DNA of 64,000 nucleotides from Annona cherimola (GCA_030490835.1 CM059973.1:88991641-89055640), one strand, 5' to 3'. Shown: positions 1 to 21,860, counted from the stretch's first letter. Translations and numbers: made by a program. The notes: generated from the sequence alone by a model not told the origin.

Positions 1-986
1 TTGAATCATATCGGCATTATATTAAATATTTTATTATAAGATTTAAATTATAGTTAAAAACTTTTTAATTGTTAAAATTATGTACACATATTTTGCCTGA
101 TCAAGGACGAATATCAGCCACTATGGGCCAGCCACTTGGACGAGTTTCACTTTCACCTTGCCCAGTTAATCCCCGAATGCGGTGAAAAGAAAACGGCTCC
201 GCGAGCTAATAAAAATCTCATCTGGCCGTTGACAATTCAGCTTTCAACGACTTTTCCAGCTATTTCGTGGCATGTGTTTCGACTTTCGACTGCGTAATGG
301 ACGGCCCAGATCGTTTCTCAACATCCTCTCATCAACCCAAGTGAAAAATTCATTCCCCATCTTTCTCCTGTTCTCGATTTTTCTTTTTTTCTTTCTGCCG
401 TTTTTTTTTTTTCCTTCCCAATTCCGCGTCAGTATATCGCTCCGGACGCCACTGCTTCCAAGATTCGTAGCCGCTGCATCTCTTATACTCGCGCAGAGAT
501 ATCTCCACGCAGAGTCGGCGGCCATGGAAGTCTGTCCTGTCCGTTGCGCGCGAATGTGGGCGACCGATTGACACCTTTATCTCCTCCAATAAGAGCGTTT
601 GTACATATGTATTCGTCGATATGTCGGGAGTCTTGAATACCTAGGATTATATACTGAATTCCTAATAAAGATATCACTAGGGTTTGTTGATTTTCTTCTT
701 GATTTTGTCTCTTGTAGAGATGGTTTCATCTGCTGTAATTGTATGAACTTCACCTATATTAGAATGATCGATACTCTCTCGATGGCTCTCTACTTCTTCG
801 ATTTCTTCTTTTGTGATGCTGTTGCTTTCTGATTTTACTTTTATATTTGTTTGAATCCGTCGTTCTGCAATTTGGGACGAGCAGGAATCGGATTTTAGGT
901 TTTGTGTGCGAAAGAGTCTGATAAATTATAGATTTCGTTGAGAAGTTGGGATTTGGTGTATTTTGGTTTTTGTAAGGGGATTAGTG
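1..986 (+). promoter_or_regulatory. 5' flank and probable 5'UTR of the poly(A) polymerase gene
   Basis: Bases 1-120 are AT-rich. From about 170 the composition becomes more GC-balanced, with a long pyrimidine tract at 365-420 typical of plant promoters and leaders. A weak TATA-like element (CTTATACTCG) lies near 482-491. A CTCTTGTAG acceptor-like site near 710-718 would suit a 5'UTR intron, common in plant housekeeping genes, but no donor can be fixed from sequence alone. Short open frames here have no recognisable protein features. Confidence 0.4.
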
Positions 987-11073
<10,087 letters not shown>

Positions 11074-11165
11074 AGTACTCGTTGCTCCAGAGGCCGACGG
11101 ATTTTCATTTCACCTTGTATAATTTGCTATTCCCAACCACTACCACCACCACCTGCCTTGCGTGG

Positions 11166-11198
<33 letters not shown>

Positions 11199-11600
11199 AG
11201 AATTTATGGTTCCATAAAATGCCCAAGGGAAAAAAAAAGAATGGAAGCTTTGTATTCTAGAAGCAAGGAAATTAGCTTAAGTCTTTTGAGCTCCTTTTGA
11301 GTTGTTTTCCCCCACTCCGCTTGCTTTCATTGTAATAAGCACTTGGCCTTGTTTTAATACTATGTTCTCGTCTTTTCTAGAAGCCTGTCTGTGTTTGGCA
11401 TGGTTTTGTATTTTATCATTCGGAGACCGACGTTGGTCATAAGCTTGTCCTTTCGAAGTTTAGTACTCCATCCGTTTTCGTGGGGGCGTCTTCTTGTCTA
11501 TGCATTACTGCTTGTTGTCGAGATGTTTTGGGTTGTTGAGGTCAGCAATTGTTCCAACCATGGCCAAGAATATTCAAAGGAGAACTGCAGCAGAAATATC
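11074..11600 (+). other. 3'UTR and downstream flank of the poly(A) polymerase gene
   Basis: After TAA at 11071-11073 the sequence is T-rich, with a T(20+) run at 11167-11190 and TTGTAATAAGC near 11330, which could act as a near-upstream polyadenylation element. The exact cleavage site cannot be placed. An imperfect CTTGTTTTAATAC tract follows. Confidence 0.4.
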
Positions 11601-11699
11601 CTAATGAGAAAAAAGAAAAAGGAAAAAAAGTCAAAAAAGAGAGAATGTAAAGCAGCATGCATGGAACACAATGCGTTGATCCTCGCGCCGTACGCGGCA

Positions 11700-12700
11700 G
11701 GCTAAGGACCAAGGAGATCAAAATATCACGGTCGTGTTGCAGTAAAAGAGAGCTACATCAGCTTGTTGCCTGATTATCCGGAAATAAGCTGTTTATGAAA
11801 ATTAAAACGGACGAAAAAGAGGTCTTAAAGAAGTTCCTAGCTTTGGGCCCCGCTAGGAATGGATGATGAAGACCCGTCGATTGAAAATTAGTTAACGGTG
11901 CTCTGCCCTGCCTAGAAGCTTCCTCTATTTATTCTTTTCTTTCCCGTTCATGCAAGCAAAATGTCTATTTTGTGGACTAGTAGAGGAAAAGGTAGGCCAC
12001 ATGACGAAGATTGTCCTTCTTTTTCAAAGATGGATGAGGGCAGATGGCATGGCCGGTTTTCTTTGGCGGGATTGCAAATTTGCATGTGATATGATATGAT
12101 GGAGGCGGGTCATCTGCCTCGTTTTTGCGCCAGTTGTCTTACAAGTGGCGTCTTGGTTGGTTGGTCGGCCTGAAATGTGCCGAGCAGAGAGAGGCAGGCA
12201 GGCAGGCAGGCACTAGGCAGAGGCTAGTCATTGTCCTGGAAGGGAAGACTGCAATGCTATTACTAGCTAATGTTTCTTAACTGTTATCCGCTATGTATCC
12301 ACCAATGAAGCAGAATACATTGGACTTAGGAAGTTCACCCCGCATTCACGTCTGTCAAAGGAGGAGAAATACATGTCCAACGCATACATTATAAGAAACC
12401 AAAAAGCATGACTACAAATTCAACCAAAAAACTATATATCATCGATTGGATGCGGAAGATCTCAATCACACCTAACATAAAAAAGCCGAAATGAGATGAT
12501 TATTAAAATGGAAACGTCAAAACAAACAACCTAATTGAAAAGAAAAAGAAAAAGAAAAAAAAAACACCATTCTTGTTGGAAAAAGCATGGATAGACCAAA
12601 GGAGGCCAGAGCGCTGTGTCCATGTCCACATCTAATTGTCGGTGTCAAACAGCGTCAAAATATCTTTAGTGTTGCCGCCCATTTTAGCACAGTGTCATCG

Positions 12701-12731
<31 letters not shown>

Positions 12732-12735
12732 ATTT
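11700..12735. other. Intergenic spacer without recognisable gene
   Basis: Moderately GC-balanced spacer downstream of the poly(A) polymerase gene. It contains a (GGCA)n tract near 12192-12212 and a poly-T run at 12700-12722. I see no coding frame, RNA gene or complete mobile element. Confidence 0.5.
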
Positions 12736-12739
12736 TGAT

Positions 12740-13015
12740 TGGAGCCCATTGTAATAGGTAAATCATCAGCCAATTCACTCATCGTATTGAAATTTATTGT
12801 TTTAATTAGGAAGGCAAATTTCATAGAAATCAGATATGCGCATAAGCCCCATCTAATAAATGTATAAAATTGATACAATAAAATTATTTAATTTATATTT
12901 CGACTTTAAAGTTGCGAATTTGATGTCTAAACCATCTAAAACATTATTCATATATAAATAAATAATCATATAAAATCATAAATTATTTTGGCATTCTATC
13001 ACATCCATAAATGAA
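12740..13015. mobile_element. Degenerate family-B MITE-like segment
   Basis: It contains the family-B internal blocks CCCCATCTAATAAATGTATAAAA, GACTTTAAAGTTG, GATGTCTAAACCATCTAAAA and ATAAATAATCATATAAAAT. The same blocks appear at 23690-24050 and 27655-27985. Ends are too eroded to define. Confidence 0.45.
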
Positions 13016-13102
13016 TCTAAGATTTTCTTTTTGTAAAATGTTAAAAAAGAAAAAATTAGTTCCTTTTTACACATTTCAAGTCTAGTGACCCTTGTTACTT
13101 TT

Positions 13103-13190
13103 TTGTGTCAATGGGCTTACCCCAGTGGTAACACATGATAACATAATGCCACTTGGTCGAGGGTTACGCACTTGATGTAATAAAAAAAAC
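13103..13190 (+). mobile_element. Short tRNA-like SINE fragment
   Basis: GGGCTTACCCCAGTGGTAAC resembles an A box, GGTCGAGGGTTACGC a B box, and an AATAAAAAAAA tail follows. The flanks TGTTACTTTTTT and TGCTACTTTTTC resemble an eroded target duplication. Its small size (about 85 bp) makes the call tentative. Confidence 0.4.
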
Positions 13191-13387
13191 ATGCTACTTT
13201 TTCTATTATCATCTTCACATTTCGATAATTTTAACATATATATAAAATATTCTATCTATTTTAATTTTTTAAACTTTTCATTATTACCCTTATCATTATA
13301 TTGCTCTTTTACTTTTTCAAAATTTTCTTATTCTTACTTTTTTTTTTTTTTTTTTTTACCTCTTTAACTTACATATGATTCTATATT

Positions 13388-13718
13388 AAGTACAGCCTAT
13401 TCGTCACCTGCGGCTAGCGCAGGTGGCAGGGGTGTTGGGCCCCTTAGCGCAGGTCGTGGGTTCGAATCCCACGTTGGGATTTCGGTCCGGAAAAATGGTA
13501 TGAGAGTTGTGGTCTCCCTTTGAGGTGGGGTGGGAGCTGTTGTCTCACTTGGGCTGGATGGAAGCTATTCTTCCTAATTCTTTAGTGGAGCTGTCTCCAG
13601 ATTTCTTTAGAGGAGTTATGTATCTCCTTGTTTGTAAGAATGTCTCAGAATTACAATGTAATATGTGTTGAGATGTATGTAAATATAAACCATAAAAAAA
13701 AAAAAGTACAGCCTATTC
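13388..13718 (+). mobile_element. SINE copy 1, tRNA-headed, 15-bp target-site duplication
   Basis: Element body 13403-13703, flanked by perfect direct repeats AAGTACAGCCTATTC at 13388-13402 and 13704-13718. The head has tRNA-like A and B boxes, with B box GTGGGTTCGAATCCCAC at about 13460. The middle has repeated GGTCTCCC/GGAGCTGTTGTCTC phrases. The tail reads TTGTAAGAATGTCTCAG, ATATGTGTTGAGATGTATG, then A(12). The perfect duplication and preserved promoter boxes point to recent retroposition. The same family recurs at 17611, 18012 and 32623. Confidence 0.92.
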
Positions 13719-13729
13719 AAAACTTAAAA

Positions 13730-15700
13730 TAATTTCTGGTACCACAGTAAACAAATAATGTTTAAACAAAATGAGTAGATTGAATGATTGTGGAGGGTAG
13801 CAATACTCCAATATATGGGTGTTGTTGATACCAAGAGCGCAGCCCCCGATTGAGATGCAGAATAAAAGACAAGCTAAAAATCAATACTCCAAATGAAAAT
13901 GTTCCACAGGTCCAGAGGGGAGGGGATATTAAGAAACCTCAGCAAACAAAGAACTTAGATTTCTAATAGATCAGATGGATAATATCTTTGGCACATATAT
14001 AAATAAAAATTTGGATCATGTGAAGTCTAGCAGTGTATAACGACAGAGGAGATCACATGATTGCCAAAATTTGACATATGAGCAGGCAACTCTCAGGGAT
14101 GAATAGAATGAAAAAGAATGAATGAACCATGAGTGGACTTAAATTAAAAGTCATCAATATATAATACCCCGAAGACCAAAAAAAGATATGCATAAAAATG
14201 GTGTGAAGAAAAACTGGTGAAAAATATATGCCTTTGTCTGATGCGTACTGATCCTCGATGGAAGGAAAAGTGGAGGGGCGAAGGACTCAACCAACAGCTG
14301 ATGATGAGATTCTTGCACGAATAATGCACCTAGTTCAAAAGCCAAGCCATCATGTAAAGGAAGAAAGAAATAAAGTCTCACCAATAAAAAAGATCGGCAA
14401 AGCAGCACGATAGAGACTCGTGAACATTGGAATTTTTGGCACGCTCCAAATGCAATACCAATTACCCCCACTTCGTCTTCTGTTTAGTGGTTAATCATGC
14501 TTAGATTTGATTAATTTGGGTATTCACCATAGCAAATTTGTTTATAAGCCTTAGGGACGATTGCTGACGGTGGCGTAGACCGGACACTTTGATTACTATT
14601 GAAGGACGATAATATATATTTTTTTCTAAAGGAGGCAACTATATAAAAAATAAATTATATCTTAAAAGTTTTCAAAGTTATTTAAGATGAGTATTTTAAT
14701 TTTGTAAAATTCGGGGCTGATTAGTAGAGATACGAAGATGTTCCACCATCTTTTTTCTGCCATGATAAACATGGGGGGAAAGAAAAACCAACTTGGATGT
14801 TGAAATTTGGGATTGTCAGGATTTTCGAATAATTCGCATTTCTTACGGAATGCGATCCTAATGAACAATATGAAAAAAGGAGACGAAGATATCAGGAGAG
14901 GTCAATCTCTTGTAGTAAAAAAAAAAAATAAAAAAAATCAGATTAATTCCTTTTGTGACGAGATGTCCCACCTAAATGGATGAATTTTTTGCCATTTTGG
15001 AAAGGTAGCTGTCATATCCTTACCAAACAGAGACTGCTTTTAGTCGATAAAAACCGTCTATAGCACTGATCAGCGTTTGGTGGGCCAGAACATATTAACA
15101 GAAATCAACCGCGTTCCGTGGCTTTGGCGCAAAGAATCTTAAGCAGCCCCACCATAATGTTTTCCAATCGAGTCTTGGAGGACCATCGCCAACGCCACTT
15201 TTTAAGAACCATAGAAAAATCTTGATAAAAAATCTAAGGCGCATCCTTCCTTGCGTCTCTACTTTTGGAATTCACATTCAGGCCTTCAAAACGTAGCATA
15301 TTTCAACGAGGGAGCTGATCAACCTACGGCCGCTGCTGCGAAAAAAACACTTTTTTTATTTTTTAAACTTCTTTATATATATATATATGTATGTATGTAT
15401 GTGTCTTACGTAGATCTTTCATATGCCCTTTTTGTTGATTTTTTTTAAAATAAAATAAAATACCAAATATCTTCAACAAATTATCAAATTTTACAAAATA
15501 AAAAGTTCGGCCACCATATGAGATTGCTGGAATTTCAATAATATCTTCGCTATTGTCTAGTATTAGAAAATTGTTCTTAATTTTTGGTAAGGTATATACA
15601 TATATACCAAAGTGCAAATAATTAAGGACTATGATGCCTTAGAACCGGTTCCCGAGAACTTGAAAGTGGAATTGATTTATGTGGGGGACCTATGAGAATT
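13730..15700. other. Intergenic spacer without recognisable gene
   Basis: Mixed-composition spacer. Minus-strand open frames near 14150-14470 are hydrophobic and phenylalanine-rich from A/T tracts and carry no domain I recognise. A TA/TG microsatellite lies at 15374-15402. I see no complete transposon here. Confidence 0.5.
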
Positions 15701-16527
15701 TGAAAATTGGTGTAAATCCATTGAGATTTTAAAAAACGTTTTTAAAGTGCAATTCATTTGACTATGATTGTCCCTTGACAAATAATAATATGACCTCCTT
15801 ATTTCAAATTGCCCCCACCAGCAAAAGGTCTTGTATTCATCATTGATGTGAGGCCATTAAGATGATTTGATGAGATCCATGTGACTATTTTATTTTGTGA
15901 AAAAATACATTATTATTTTAATATATGTAATAGCCATGAAAATATGATGGAAATAAGTACTATGATTAAAATAATATAATTAAAAATATAATGAATAAAA
16001 CTGATTTCACCAAACCATCTTGATGGACCTGCACAAACCAAAATCTTGCAAATTGATGTTGAGGGATTGTGGTGCAATATACGTGACATGCGCTTGGTAA
16101 GATGAGAGGGAAAAATGAAAATATTTTTAAAAAATGAGAGTGTAAAGATAAAATGATAATAAACAAGATAGTTATTTGGGAAAATAATTAAAATATAAGG
16201 TGAAAATGAAAACTAAAGTAATCAAAGTATTAAAATAATTGAAATACATATAAAAATGTGCTCTTGTTCTCTTCTTTTTCCTCATCTTACCAAATGCACT
16301 TTATAACAAAATTTATTGGAAATGTTTTGGCAATGAAATTTAATTTGGTTGTTGTAGCTAAAATTTTCTTAGTATTTACAATCAAATTTTAATAATTATA
16401 CTAAAATTACTTTTAATTACATTTGATGTAAAAATGCTACATTTAGCTAAATATTGCTACTCGAAAGTTATTGCTATTTGTAACTAAATGACCAAATGTA
16501 GCCAAAATACTCTAAATGCTAATAAAA

Positions 16528-16785
16528 ATTAAGGATGTATTTGTTTATGAAAAAACTTTTCAATCTAGAAATTTATCACTTTTCATAATTATTCTATTTT
16601 TAATTATTTGATCACGTCTTGTTATTCAACTACCTTACTATTCAATCATTTTTGTATAACTATGCATATAATTAACTTATTTATTTTAATTTTATTTTTT
16701 AAAATTTTCAACATTACCCCTATATATCATATTATTTTTTTTTCTATTTCAAAAATTTTTACCCGGATAAAAAGTTTTAGGTCAA
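16528..16785. mobile_element. Family-D (Tourist-like) MITE fragment
   Basis: It begins AAGGATGTATTTGTTTATG and continues with family-D internal sequence in the same orientation as the 50159-50617 copy (TTTTCATAATTATTCTA, TTGTTATTCAACTACC, ATTACCCCTATATATC). The right end decays near the word AAAAGTTTTAGG. Confidence 0.5.
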
Positions 16786-17267
16786 ATGACTGTACGGCTA
16801 AGGCCAAATGGTGAAGCCAATCATTGCCAGCCGCATGTACAAGCAATGAAAGTGATCCATCATCGTCATCGTCAGGCCAGTATCTACACGAATTCTGCAT
16901 CTTTCGCAAAAACCAATTATTGGTATACGGCCACTTATGTGCAGGCGAAATTTTTTTTTTTTTTTTTCTTTACAGAGAAATTAGAAAAAAATGAAAAAGA
17001 CAGCCTGCATGCAAAGATCTTGGATGTTTTTCAATACCCATTTAAAATCTCATGTATATGAACCTATTACTAATTTCTAAAATCAATAGCAAAATAAGCT
17101 AGAAGCAATGAGATGGCGACTACGATCATATCTTTGAATGATTGAGGGGTAAGGCCCCACTTGTCTCCCACACCACCTCGCCCGCATATATCCTTCTGAG
17201 ACGGGGCTTCTCTTCTTTACCGTTAAGACGATTGTGACAAATCCCAAGATGTGAAGGATCTCACCCA

Positions 17268-17612
17268 CGCTTTTCTTCCTTCCCACTTTACTTGCCTACA
17301 CCTTACAGGTCATAGGCCACCTCTCCAAGGAGGCCCCCACATCATTAAATTGTCTGTCCATACCAGCGCATATAAAATGTTTTTTTTTTCGTTTATTTAA
17401 AACACCACTTTAAGGTGAAAATAGTAGATTATTTTTATACGCTTTTCTTCCTTCCCACTTTACTTGCCTACACCTTACAGGTCATACCAGCGCATTTCCA
17501 TGTGCATTAGAATATGTTTGGGAAAATAATTAAAATATAAGGTGAAAATGAATGGATTATTATTATTATTATTATTATTATTTTTCATTTATTTAAAACA
17601 CCACTTTAATAA
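17268..17612. repeat. Mosaic of short direct repeats upstream of SINE copy 2
   Basis: A segment of about 45 bp (CGCTTTTCTTCCTTCCCACT through ACACCTTACAGGTCAT) at about 17268-17312 recurs at 17440-17484. TTTATTTAAAACACCACTTTAA recurs near 17392 and 17588. A 35-bp stretch starting TTTGGGAAAATAATTAAAAT is shared with 16178-16213. A (TTA)n tract lies at 17559-17582. The pattern suggests nested local duplication. Confidence 0.7.
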
Positions 17613-17891
17613 CCAACCGAGCAGCGCTGCCGCCGCAGCACCCGGGATGCGCTGTGGTCGTGGGATCGATTCCCCGACACGACGAAAAAGTGATTTAGTA
17701 GGAGCAGTGGTCTTCTGTTGGTTGGGTGTGGGAGCAGTGGTCTCCCGTTTAGTGATTGGAAGCGGTGTCTTCTGGATTATTTGGTGGAGCTAGTGTCTCC
17801 AGATTTGTAAGAATGTCTCAGGCCTTCAATATAATATGTATTGAGATGTGTGTAAATATATTCCAATCAAAAAAAAAAACACCACTTTAAT
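17595..17891 (+). mobile_element. SINE copy 2, 16-bp target-site duplication
   Basis: Body 17611-17875 between direct repeats AAAACACCACTTTAAT at 17595-17610 and 17876-17891. The head carries GGTCGTGGGATCGATTCC (B-box region). The body has AGCAGTGGTCTTCTG and AGCAGTGGTCTCCCG phrases. The tail matches copy 1 (TTTGTAAGAATGTCTCAGG, TGTATTGAGATGTGTGTAAA, then A(10)). It is about 35 bp shorter than copy 1. Confidence 0.92.
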
Positions 17892-17995
17892 ACTCTTTTG
17901 TCACAACTTAAACTCATTCAAATACCCACCCATGTCGAAAGAAACTTTTGAAAATTAAGTATTTAATCAATCCAAATCGTCATGATATATATAAA

Positions 17996-18307
17996 TGACA
18001 ATATCAATGTTTTTTTTATTAGAATATATTTACATACATCTCAACATGTATTACACTGAAAGTTCTGAGATATTCTTACAAATCTGGAGATACTACTCCA
18101 TCAAATAATCAGGAAGACATAGCTTCCAACAACTAAACAGGAGACCACTGCTCCCACAACAACCGGACGGGAGACCACAACTCCCATTAATAATTTTTTC
18201 CTCATTTTTTCATTCGTGGCCGAAATCCCATAACGCGAGATTCGAACCCACGACGCACCTAGCGCTGCTCAGACATGACACCCGCATTGGGTGACAATAT
18301 CAATGTT
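17996..18307 (-). mobile_element. SINE copy 3, minus strand, 16-bp target-site duplication
   Basis: Body 18012-18291, flanked by perfect direct repeats TGACAATATCAATGTT at 17996-18011 and 18292-18307. Read on the minus strand it has a tRNA-like head with B box GTGGGTTCGAATCTCGCG, GGTCTCCCGT/GGTCTCCTG phrases, and the common tail TTGTAAGAATATCTCAG followed by an A-rich end. It sits only about 100 bp from copy 2, in opposite orientation. Confidence 0.92.
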
Positions 18308-18679
18308 GAAGGGTTACTAAAAATAGACATTCATACACACAGACATATACAGTTTCATTCAATATAACTGCATCATGCCAACGTTTCTCCTTCAATCTCA
18401 TTTATTTTAGCCTCACCTCGATGATAACCTGAAATACACTTTGCTAATTATATTAAGAAAAATTCTGACGAAAAAAGAATAATGTAATTTAAGCAAGGAA
18501 TCCAAGCTTCATTTAAATCGAAAATGTCCATGAGACCCTCACCAAACTATTTTCATTTATCAACTTTCATTTCTCTTAATGCCCGGCTTGTAATAGTTGA
18601 AACCTTATGTAAGAATCATTAAACCTTGTGAAAGCATATGGGAGGATGGAGCAGAGAAGAGTCTTGAGTCACCAAATTT

Positions 18680-19040
18680 CTTATGAAAAATTGTATAAAA
18701 TATATAAGAAATAAAATTGTTTGCATTATATATTAGTTTCAAAGTTGAATTTTCAATATGTGAATGGATTAATAGATTATTTTTATACGGATAAATAATT
18801 TATAAAATATTATCATATTCTAATGCACATGGAAATGCACTTAAGCATTTTTGTAATATATACATATTATATATAAGCAAATGTGGCACGCCCACACTTG
18901 ATCGAGATTATTTTTGGTCACGTTCCATGTTAAAACTAATTAATGATATTAAACAATGTAAATGGCTGATTTTTTGTTCATAATCAAGGAGGCCCCATAC
19001 ATGGGTTACATGTAAAACATGTAAGGCTAATTATTTATAT
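18680..19040. mobile_element. Family-B MITE, partial
   Basis: It shares family-B blocks with 6615-7150 and 27655-27985: GTTTCAAAGTTGAATTTTC, TACGGATAAATAATTTATAAA, GCACATGGAAATGCACTTAAG, GCAAATGTGGCACGCCCAC and TAATCAAGGAGGCCCC, ending near GGGTTACATG. The left inverted-repeat arm is not evident. Confidence 0.55.
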
Positions 19041-19701
19041 GTTATGTATCTAATAATAAAAAACGACTAGCCAGGTTGCCGACTTGCCGACTTGCCGTCA
19101 GGTACGTGCGATCTCTCAAAGGTTAAATCGTGTCAACTTGGCATCTATGCCAGATATAAAGACAAAAACAATATTGTCACGTTGCCCACGGGCCTAGCTG
19201 CTCTACCCTTGTCTGCTCTAATTTTCAGGTACATCAGCGCTGCATGCGTATGCAGTGGATTGGGAATTATTGGCAGGCGTATGCCATATATCCGTGCTAT
19301 CGCTACTAGGTCGATGTTTTCGCACGCAACACATGCGGCGGGTACGGGTTTTATTTGCGCAGTAATTTCTCACGATCTTTTCATGAAATTTAACTAAGAT
19401 CATTTGCATAAACTTTAATTATTGACGAAAGTGGAATTTTTTGAGGGGGTTGAAAAAGTGCGTCTACAGTCTAGCCTAAAATTCCGAAACTCGGCCTGCC
19501 ACGTGTCTACGGCCTTCCTCCTCTGGCAAGTTTTTCATTAGCGCCCACCGGCCACAGCAGTGACTTCTCCTATCAAATACGAACCACTTCTTTCGAACCT
19601 CTTCTGCACTCTCTCCTTTCCCTCTCTCCCCCCACTTCAAAATCCACTCTCTCGCTCTGAACATTTTCTAATCTCGCAAAAATCAAGAAGACATCGAGAG
19701 A
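19041..19701 (+). promoter_or_regulatory. 5' flank of the RHA2-like RING gene
   Basis: Spacer before the RING gene. The last 150 bp form a pyrimidine-rich leader (CTCTCCTTTCCCTCTCTCCC near 19610) that runs into AATCAAGAAGACATCGAGAG and the start codon. I do not see a convincing TATA box. Open frames at 19092-19400 have no recognisable domain. Confidence 0.4.
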
Positions 19702-20208
19702 ATGGGTTTGCCAAGTGATCTGGCCAACGTCGCTTCCGACTCCATTCCCATCCTCCTCGTGGCGCTCGCCGCACAAGGCGTATGTTATATCAAATCCCTC
19801 CTCAATTGCCTCCTCCACGCCATAGGCCTTTCCAGATTCTTCCCTCCCTCTGCTGATCATGATTCTTTGCCTGGCTTCGTCATCGTCGACGAGCACGATA
19901 ACGTGAGCCGCCGGGTGTACCCGTTAAGAGAACAAGAAGAAGAAGAAAAGAATGACCGTTGGGTGGATGGGAAGAAGAACAACGACAACGACAACGACGA
20001 CGACGACGACGACGACGGGTTGAATGCAGGAGGGTCATCGGAAGTGGAGTGTGTGGTGTGCAGCGTGTGCTTGAGCGGGATGAGAGATGGAGAGCAGGTG
20101 CGCAGGTTAGTTTGCTGCCACGTGTTCCACCGGGCATGCTTGGACGGATGGTTTGACCATCAGAAGACGAGCTGCCCGCTCTGCCGCGCGCCACTCGCGC
20201 TCGCATGA
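19702..20208 (+). CDS. RHA2: RING-H2 E3 ubiquitin ligase, RHA2-like (intronless)
   Basis: A 168-aa single-exon protein. The N-terminus MGLPSDLANVASDSIPILLV resembles the conserved N-terminal signature of Arabidopsis RHA2A/RHA2B (MGL..L..VSSDSIP). It is followed by a hydrophobic stretch (about 14-40) that could act as a membrane anchor. The RING-H2 domain is C120-x2-C123-x14-C138-x-H140-x2-H143-x2-C146-x11-C158-x2-C161, with the E2-contacting W150 and CPLC ending; all eight zinc ligands are present. RHA2 proteins are E3 ligases linked to abscisic-acid signalling and drought in Arabidopsis; that role here is inference. An acidic linker (residues 92-105: alternating N/D, then seven D) is encoded by a (GAC)n run and is unusual for the family. 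XERICO/BRH1-type relatives are alternatives, but the SDSIP signature favours RHA2. Confidence 0.92.
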   Translation: MGLPSDLANVASDSIPILLVALAAQGVCYIKSLLNCLLHAIGLSRFFPPSADHDSLPGFVIVDEHDNVSRRVYPLREQEEEEKNDRWVDGKKNNDNDNDDDDDDDGLNAGGSSEVECVVCSVCLSGMRDGEQVRRLVCCHVFHRACLDGWFDHQKTSCPLCRAPLALA

Positions 20209-21480
20209 GACCATCATTTCAGGCCCAGCCTTCTCCTCGATCACATCATTACACATCACATGCATGATGCATGCATGCAGGCCATAGCATGACATGCAGA
20301 TTCCTTTTTTTCGAGTGGGAGCCGAGGGACACTCTGTGGCCCAGGTGTGGTCCACGCCCACTCTTTTTTGCACATCCTCTCCTGCTACTTTTTTTTTTTT
20401 TTTTGTGTGTATTATTTTCATTATTCAAAGAAAGAAACGATCTCATAGTACAGATGGTTATGTGGTTTTATATACTTTGGTATAAATTGGGGGGCGACGA
20501 TGAGTTTGTTGCCCTATGTCGTACGAATATAGATCTTTATGTATGCTGTGGACCACATTTCTATAACTATTATACGAAATCTTTTTTTTTAATTTTTAAA
20601 ATGTTCCTTCTCTCAAAAGCTCGTATTCAATTCCCACGAGGATGAGATGAGAATATTATATAAAAAAATATTATTGTGCAATGAAAATGAGAAAATATGA
20701 ATGAGGATTACAAAAAGTTGCAGTGAAAATAAAAAAGCAGCTTTTTTGAAAATAAATTTTTTTTTTTGTTAAATGTGATTTCTATTTTATCTTAGAACAT
20801 TCCATCCTAAGCGTGAACGAACATTCATTTACACATGAAAACTGATCGACAACTTAAGATTGAGTGTTTGGATTCGAGACCAAATTAACCAAATATTTAT
20901 ATGGGCAAAATGGGTTAGACTAGGAACGACGAGTAGGAAAAAGGTTATAATTTTACAAATAAGCGTATGGACTGAAAAACACTGTAGCTTATTTTGCCTT
21001 TTTTTATTTTTAGTTTTTGGGATGTGGTTGGATGGCGATGGATGGTATGGATGACAATTTTGGAGGTGCATGTACATGAACGACGTTTGGACGTTGTCGG
21101 CTTTTGCTTTCGTTTCCTTTTCCTTCTCGTTTTGGCTAACGTGCTCCACACGTGGATGGTTTCAGCGGGGTGGTCCGCGGCTCTTGTACAGAATCTCGCA
21201 CGTGGCAATTTCAGGCATGTGCACCATCACGGTTGCTGATTATGATCAATCAGGTTGGTCTCATCAGTGCTTCCTGCTTTTTTTTTTTTTTTTTTGAAAA
21301 AAACGAAATGGAAGAATTAAGCACTAGTCACATCATCACTGGCGTACATTGCTAAGACTTTTTTTTTTTTCTAGCACTCAATTTTAAAAACTGGTGGAAA
21401 TTAAAAATCTATCGGGAGAAAAGTACTGGTTTTCGGAAATTGGGAAAATTTTAATAGTTAAAAATTGTATTTATTGAAGA
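20209..21480. other. 3' flank of the RING gene and gene-poor spacer
   Basis: Right after the stop lies a palindromic ATGCATGATGCATGCATGCA tract (about 20260-20280) and then T-runs at 20390-20405, 21280-21297 and 21359-21371. Many overlapping frames on both strands result from low-complexity sequence. I support no second gene here. Confidence 0.45.
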
Positions 21481-21484
21481 CCAA

Positions 21485-21860
21485 GGATGTGTTTGATAAA
21501 TGGAAAAAATGGAGAAATGTTTTTGGAGAAAAAGAATTTGAAAAAAGAAGCAGAAGAGTGATGTAATGTGATAGACTAATAATTATGAGTTAGAGATAAA
21601 TTATATAAAAATATGCTAAAAATAATTAAAAAATAAGATAAAAATATAGGAAAGTGTATTACTTGTACATAAAACATGTGGAAATGTTGAAAAAAAGCTT
21701 TTTTTTTTTTTTTTTTTTTTAAATTTCTTTTTCTCCTTGCCAAATACGACCTATAAGAGTGAGAAGTGTGTTACTTTGTACTTAAAACATGTGGAAAAGC
21801 TGAAAAAAGATTTTTTTTTTTTTTTGAAATTTCTTTTCCGTTTGCCGAATACGCCCTATA
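21485..21860. mobile_element. Family-D-like element with internally duplicated right end
   Basis: It opens AAGGATGTGTTTGATAAATGG and ends TTGCCAAATACGACCTATAA. A second, near-copy right end follows to about 21859 (AAAACATGTGGAAAAGCTG, T-run, CCGAATACGCCCTATAA). The last unit of about 110 bp is therefore a tandem duplication of the terminal region. Confidence 0.55.

Noticed and set aside
13403..13490. A tRNA gene suggested by the B box GTGGGTTCGAATCCCAC
   Set aside because: It is the head of SINE copy 1, bounded by a 15-bp target duplication together with the body and A-tail, and no complete cloverleaf with paired acceptor stem is evident.
14154..14471. 105-aa minus-strand frame
   Set aside because: Phenylalanine/leucine-rich without a recognisable motif; no transcription signals seen.
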